Made by a program: the position numbers and the translations under genes | Notes under the pieces: model-generated | Database searches by the model: none | What the model saw: only the letters and a program-made list of their open reading frames with translations | Told to the model about the DNA's origin: nothing | Assembly: GCF_964204645.1 (NCBI RefSeq) | Contig: NC_134025.1 | Location: forward strand, 24,582,001 to 24,646,000 | Origin: Tubulanus polymorphus | Taxonomy: Eukaryota > Nemertea > Palaeonemertea > Tubulaniformes > Tubulanidae | Direction of reading: 5' to 3' | Length of the DNA: 64,000 nt | In this document: in pieces, positions 60,010 through 64,000 of the stretch | How positions within the stretch are numbered: position 1 is the first letter of the stretch | Layout: the number at the start of each line of letters is the position of its first letter

Positions 60010-63000
60010 TTAATGTCTATGCTGTTGAGTGGCAGCCCAGGTAGGGGAAGCCATGACTGATGAAACCCGTTCTACTGTTATGCATTCATCTTTTCTATCC
60101 TGAGCTTTATACTGTATTAACAACTCCTGCATAGCTTGCTCTTCAATCTAATTAAACAAAACAAAACAAGTTTTCTTATATAAAATGACTGTAAAAACTA
60201 TTTCTGACCAAGGTTGATAGTTCCAAATCTTAGTCTACTCATGGACTCTTAAAACAAAATCGTTTAAGAGTCTATGGTCTGCTGAACCTGACAGGAAATA
60301 CAACACAAACCCACTACCAGCTAGCAAGATAAGCATTCAGAATGTAGCATTATGTAACCTCACCTGAATAAGTGACAGTGGCTTATTCATGTTTCTGTCC
60401 ATGTTCTCTTTCATGGCCATCTCATCTTTAATTATCTCGGCAAAATTAACCAGAGCACTGTGCGAACTTGGACAAGGTTTCGTCTGGGCTAGATTCCATG
60501 GATTATCCGGTGTAGAAATGATAGCTTGCACATCATTCGATGAAGCAGCAGCAGTCTTTTTTGTAAACTGGCTCATTGGTAAGCCCCAACTGTGGGTAGA
60601 GAAAATGATAGGTACATCATCTATGAACAAAGACGCTTGTAGATCGTCAGAATGATCTAATACTATGTACATATATACAAATGTATGTACATCCACTAAT
60701 AACGATACCTTAATTTAGTATCTCCACCACCTTCCGTAGTACCAGATGAAGTACCGGTAATGGACATTGAAGCTTTTTCCTTCTTGCATTTCTCTTCTGC
60801 GTCCATGACATCTTTCAATGATGGAACAGGAGGTGAAGTCACTGCAGGTATGGCTGGTGCACCCCTATAAGTTCAATACATGTATACTTTTCCTTTCATT
60901 TCAGTTCAACTCTTCATTCTATTCTGAACTGTCAAAACTAAACATACCATGGACAGAATGTTCTCGGTTTTAAAATTTCATTTTCTGCAGTTTGTATTTC
61001 TGTATCAGAATGTTGGAATAGTTGACGTTTTCGTTCTTTGTTTGACCGTTTTGACTTAATTTTAGCAGCAGATCTGCCAAGGATTTTTAAAGGATTAAAA
61101 GAAGCAAGATTGATTTAACATAAATTCGGAATGTCCGGAAGAAACCTATCAGCAATTTTAGTACCTTGGTTGTTTAGCTCTCGAGTCAGGAGATGTATGT
61201 GTTGTTTCAGACTCATTTTCCATGATATCTCGCAACGAAATCAGTCCATTTCCTGAGTCAGGTGACGGTATATTCCAAATACTGTCAGCACTAGGTAATA
61301 TGGCTAAGTCAAACCATAATATAAAATCATTTGAGAGCGAGTTCAATACAGACATTTTTCAAGTACAAGGTAAATGAAAAGTTAAATTATGTTGTACTAG
61401 TACCTAATGGACTGGTTGGAGTATTAAGTGATGATTGCACAGAATCCTGTCTTTCTGGTACATGAAATTCCTGATTTATGGAGAAAAAAATATGATTGAA
61501 AAAAATTCAGAAAAAAACTTTTTCACCGCTTTTCTGTTTCAAAAACAATACAAGTTTCATGTTCTGAGTTACATCATCAACAACAATTGAATTACCTGTA
61601 CTGTTTCTGGTAATTCATCAGATATCTGTGATTGTAGCATATGCACTTGTTTCTCAGCGGAATTTATTGTCGCTGGTTTATCTTCTGTGATACTTTTAGA
61701 CTGACTTCGTCGTCTGCGTCGCTTTTTTGCGGAATCATCCTGTTTCGGAGGAACGGTGAATGAGAAATCGAGATCTGATGAAGAAAATACCTCCTCGCAA
61801 GCTTCGAGCGTCGTCATATCGGGATTTTCGTGCCATGGTGTGATGAATCGACGTGACATTCCTTTAACCTAATTTGGAAATTAGAAAAACACTTATCATA
61901 TATTCATTAATTTAAAGAAATATATTTAGTGATTCAACATTTCATCGACACCATTTTCTTTTTATCACAATAGTCCCAAACGTATGATACTATTAAACAA
62001 ATTGTAGGCAGCACACTATACACGACAACCATGGCAATTAACAATGGTTCACAGCATTGTACAGGGGCCTGCTGTAGTTTAAATAATCTCACCCATTTCT
62101 TATAATAACTGACTAGGGAATCCATTACTTCGTCGGACAGCACATCTAAACAGCTAGAAAGATAACAAAGTATTTTTTGGTTGAAATGAAGAGTATTTCA
62201 TATAGTTTTGTTTGTAAGGGGGATCTGAGGTTCAATGTACATAACATACCGGTTTTCTAATTGAGCAGCTAGATTTATACAGATATATTCTTGACATGAA
62301 TGCTTGAGTTGACTTGCATTGTATAGGGATGCAAATTCCATTAACTCGGCAGCATTTTTCAAAGTCACTGTGAAATAGAACGAAGGTGTAACATGTATAT
62401 GTGTGAAATCTTCCAACAGATGTAATAAATTACAGGTATCATGAATGAAGACTTTCTACATACCGCATATAGAATATATTTAATCAAAGATTTTGTATAA
62501 ATGAAACTATTATAAGCTAAATATACCGAATGGTACTTACAGGCTTGAGTAATGAGAGATTCACAAATCTCCTTCAATCTTGTCAGAAGAAGTTGGTCGG
62601 CTACAACCAAAACATTGCACAACAACTCCACTTCATCATGACCTAAGACAGAAGGAAATTTTCAATTACCGAAGAATGTATGCACAGTATATCTCAGTAT
62701 AACAGAACAGACCTTTGAGCAAATGACTAGAACATTCATCAGTATATAAGTAATCTATCACAATTTCCAGGGTACGTCCTGGGATGGGCAGTTTTAGCGT
62801 TTCGTTATTAGAACTCTGAAAGAATAAACAATTTCCATGATTGTAAAAATTGTCGTAGTATGGCAAAATTGGCTTGTTATCAATTACCTACCTCTCTCCA
62901 GCTGCCATATGCCAGCATACTGTTGAAATACTCAGAACGAGCGCACAAAACACACTTATGGCAATGAAGAATTACATCATCATCACAGACTATTTCCACA

Positions 63001-64000
63001 TCGCATAATCCAGACCTGTTTAAAGCAACGGTCGTTTAATTATCTAATGAATACACGCTTCACAATCTGGTGATTCACTAATCGAAATCAATAATGCTAA
63101 AATGAAAATATCTTCGAGGGATTCATGCACCAACATAAAGGTCTGGGTGTTTTAATAGGTTTAAAATTTACAGTATTTTTACAGTACTTACAGAATTTTT
63201 CGATCAAATTTAATATGTATTTTCGGTAGCAGACACTTGCCGCTTGGTTGAACACAATTATTCTGATATTTTACTGCTTCCAACCTGAAACATTCAATTG
63301 GCAAATTAAATATTCTTTCAAAAAACATTTGAACCAAATCGAAATTCCTTTTAGGAATACGACTCACTTCTTCGTGAGAGACTTAATTCCATAATACTTC
63401 GCCGCTTCTTTAAGTAATACAATCGGGTTTTTCGAAGCGCTCACGCTTGAATTCTTCTCCTTTCTAACTGATGAAGTCTTTTTCAATTTTTCACGAACTG
63501 CGAATGCTGATAGTTTTTCGAAATTCGCATCGATCACGTCATCAGCGAATCCGTTGCTAGAATTCTTGTTTGTCGGTGATTCACACATCGGTTTCGGTAG
63601 CGAAGTTTCGTCTAACATGAATTTTGTTCCGACGGTCAACAGCTCACATGTGTCGGTGTAAAGAAATTTCAACACTTCCGCGAATATTTTTGGCAACGTA
63701 TTTTCCACAGTGACACGAGAAATGTCTTTTCTAATAGCACCGGATTGATCGGTGAATATCTGTTGAAAGTATGTGCTCCGAGATGCGAGTATATATTTAT
63801 GGGCTGGTTTTCGTTGATTTCCAAACTGTGTAAGAAATACGGTAACATGCGAAGTGACGGTATTGATTTAGAAATTAGTTAAAAAATCCATAATAAGTCA
63901 TTTTACAAACCTCTAATATCACATCGTGAATCATATCGAGTTCATCGGACACATCGAAAAGTGAAATGAAATGATGGTTTATTAAAGATTGCGACACCTC
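60010..64000 (-). CDS. IBTK: inhibitor of Bruton tyrosine kinase (IBTK), C-terminal part
   Basis: Partial: the 5' part (ankyrin and RCC1-like repeats in the family) lies beyond position 64000. IBTK is a substrate adaptor of CUL3 ubiquitin ligases and was first described as an inhibitor of BTK. Fifteen exons are in view: 63911-64000, 63368-63825, 63192-63284, 62892-63015, 62713-62815, 62541-62642, 62250-62367, 62093-62153, 61596-61868, 61404-61470, 61165-61303, 60948-61073, 60709-60864, 60364-60589, 60010-60147 (2274 nt, 757 aa; human full length is 1353). BTB1 (PAHKYILASRSTYFQQIF) is interrupted by a basic, Ser-rich insertion before LLKEAAKYYGIKSL. BTB2 has LHCHKCVLCARSEYFNSML. The BACK-like part has LCNVLVVADQLLLTRLKEIC and LTLKNAAELMEFASLY. 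A long disordered tail ends with NFAEIIKDE, KPLSLIQIEEQAMQELLIQY and a basic end, like the human C-terminus. Confidence 0.95.

Overview
The window is nuclear DNA from an animal. Its genes have many short exons with GT/AG introns and AT-rich intergenic DNA full of short inverted-repeat transposons, and the proteins match conserved metazoan families (MTARC, ADAT3, BTBD7, UGT, TMEM39, SETD4, PPP6R, SAXO4, IBTK). Gene structure and repeat content suggest a bilaterian invertebrate, most likely a lophotrochozoan such as a mollusc, annelid or brachiopod. I cannot fix the phylum from sequence alone. All exon models were built by hand from splice sites, reading-frame continuity and family similarity; the total length of every model divides by three with consistent phase at each junction.

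Layout, left to right. MTARC (559-2276, minus) and ADAT3 (2467-4492, minus) lie in tandem only 190 bp apart. After a 3.4 kb intergenic stretch with a small DNA transposon comes BTBD7 (7941-19045, plus, 7 coding exons). Its first intron holds an intronless UDP-glycosyltransferase on the opposite strand (10023-11567), and later introns hold a tandem duplication, MITEs and a LINE scrap. Next is an unrecognised single-pass membrane protein with a mucin-like ectodomain (21548-28997, plus, 7 exons). TMEM39 (30746-34620, minus, 8 exons) is divergent from a small RIIa/DPY30-like docking protein (35097-35504, plus), which converges on SETD4 (36219-38205, minus, 8 exons). PPP6R (42403-50790, minus, 24 exons) is head to head with the axonemal gene SAXO4/PPP1R32 (52559-56160, plus, 11 exons). 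The right end has a small secreted PAN-plus-EGF-like protein (58069-59070, minus) and the C-terminal 757 residues of IBTK (60010 to beyond the edge, minus, 15 exons in view).

The neighbours do not form one pathway. They are mostly housekeeping genes (tRNA editing, ER membrane, protein methylation, phosphatase targeting, E3-ligase adaptors), plus two likely ciliary genes (SAXO4 and the RIIa protein) and two lineage-specific extracellular or membrane proteins. The points most worth following up are the orphan mucin-like receptor, the tandem ADAT3-MTARC pair with strong splice acceptors close to many start codons, the MITE inserted into one copy of a local duplication whose sister copy keeps the empty site, and the two divergent promoters. 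I found no prokaryote-type system, CRISPR array, intact tRNA or rRNA gene, or virus.
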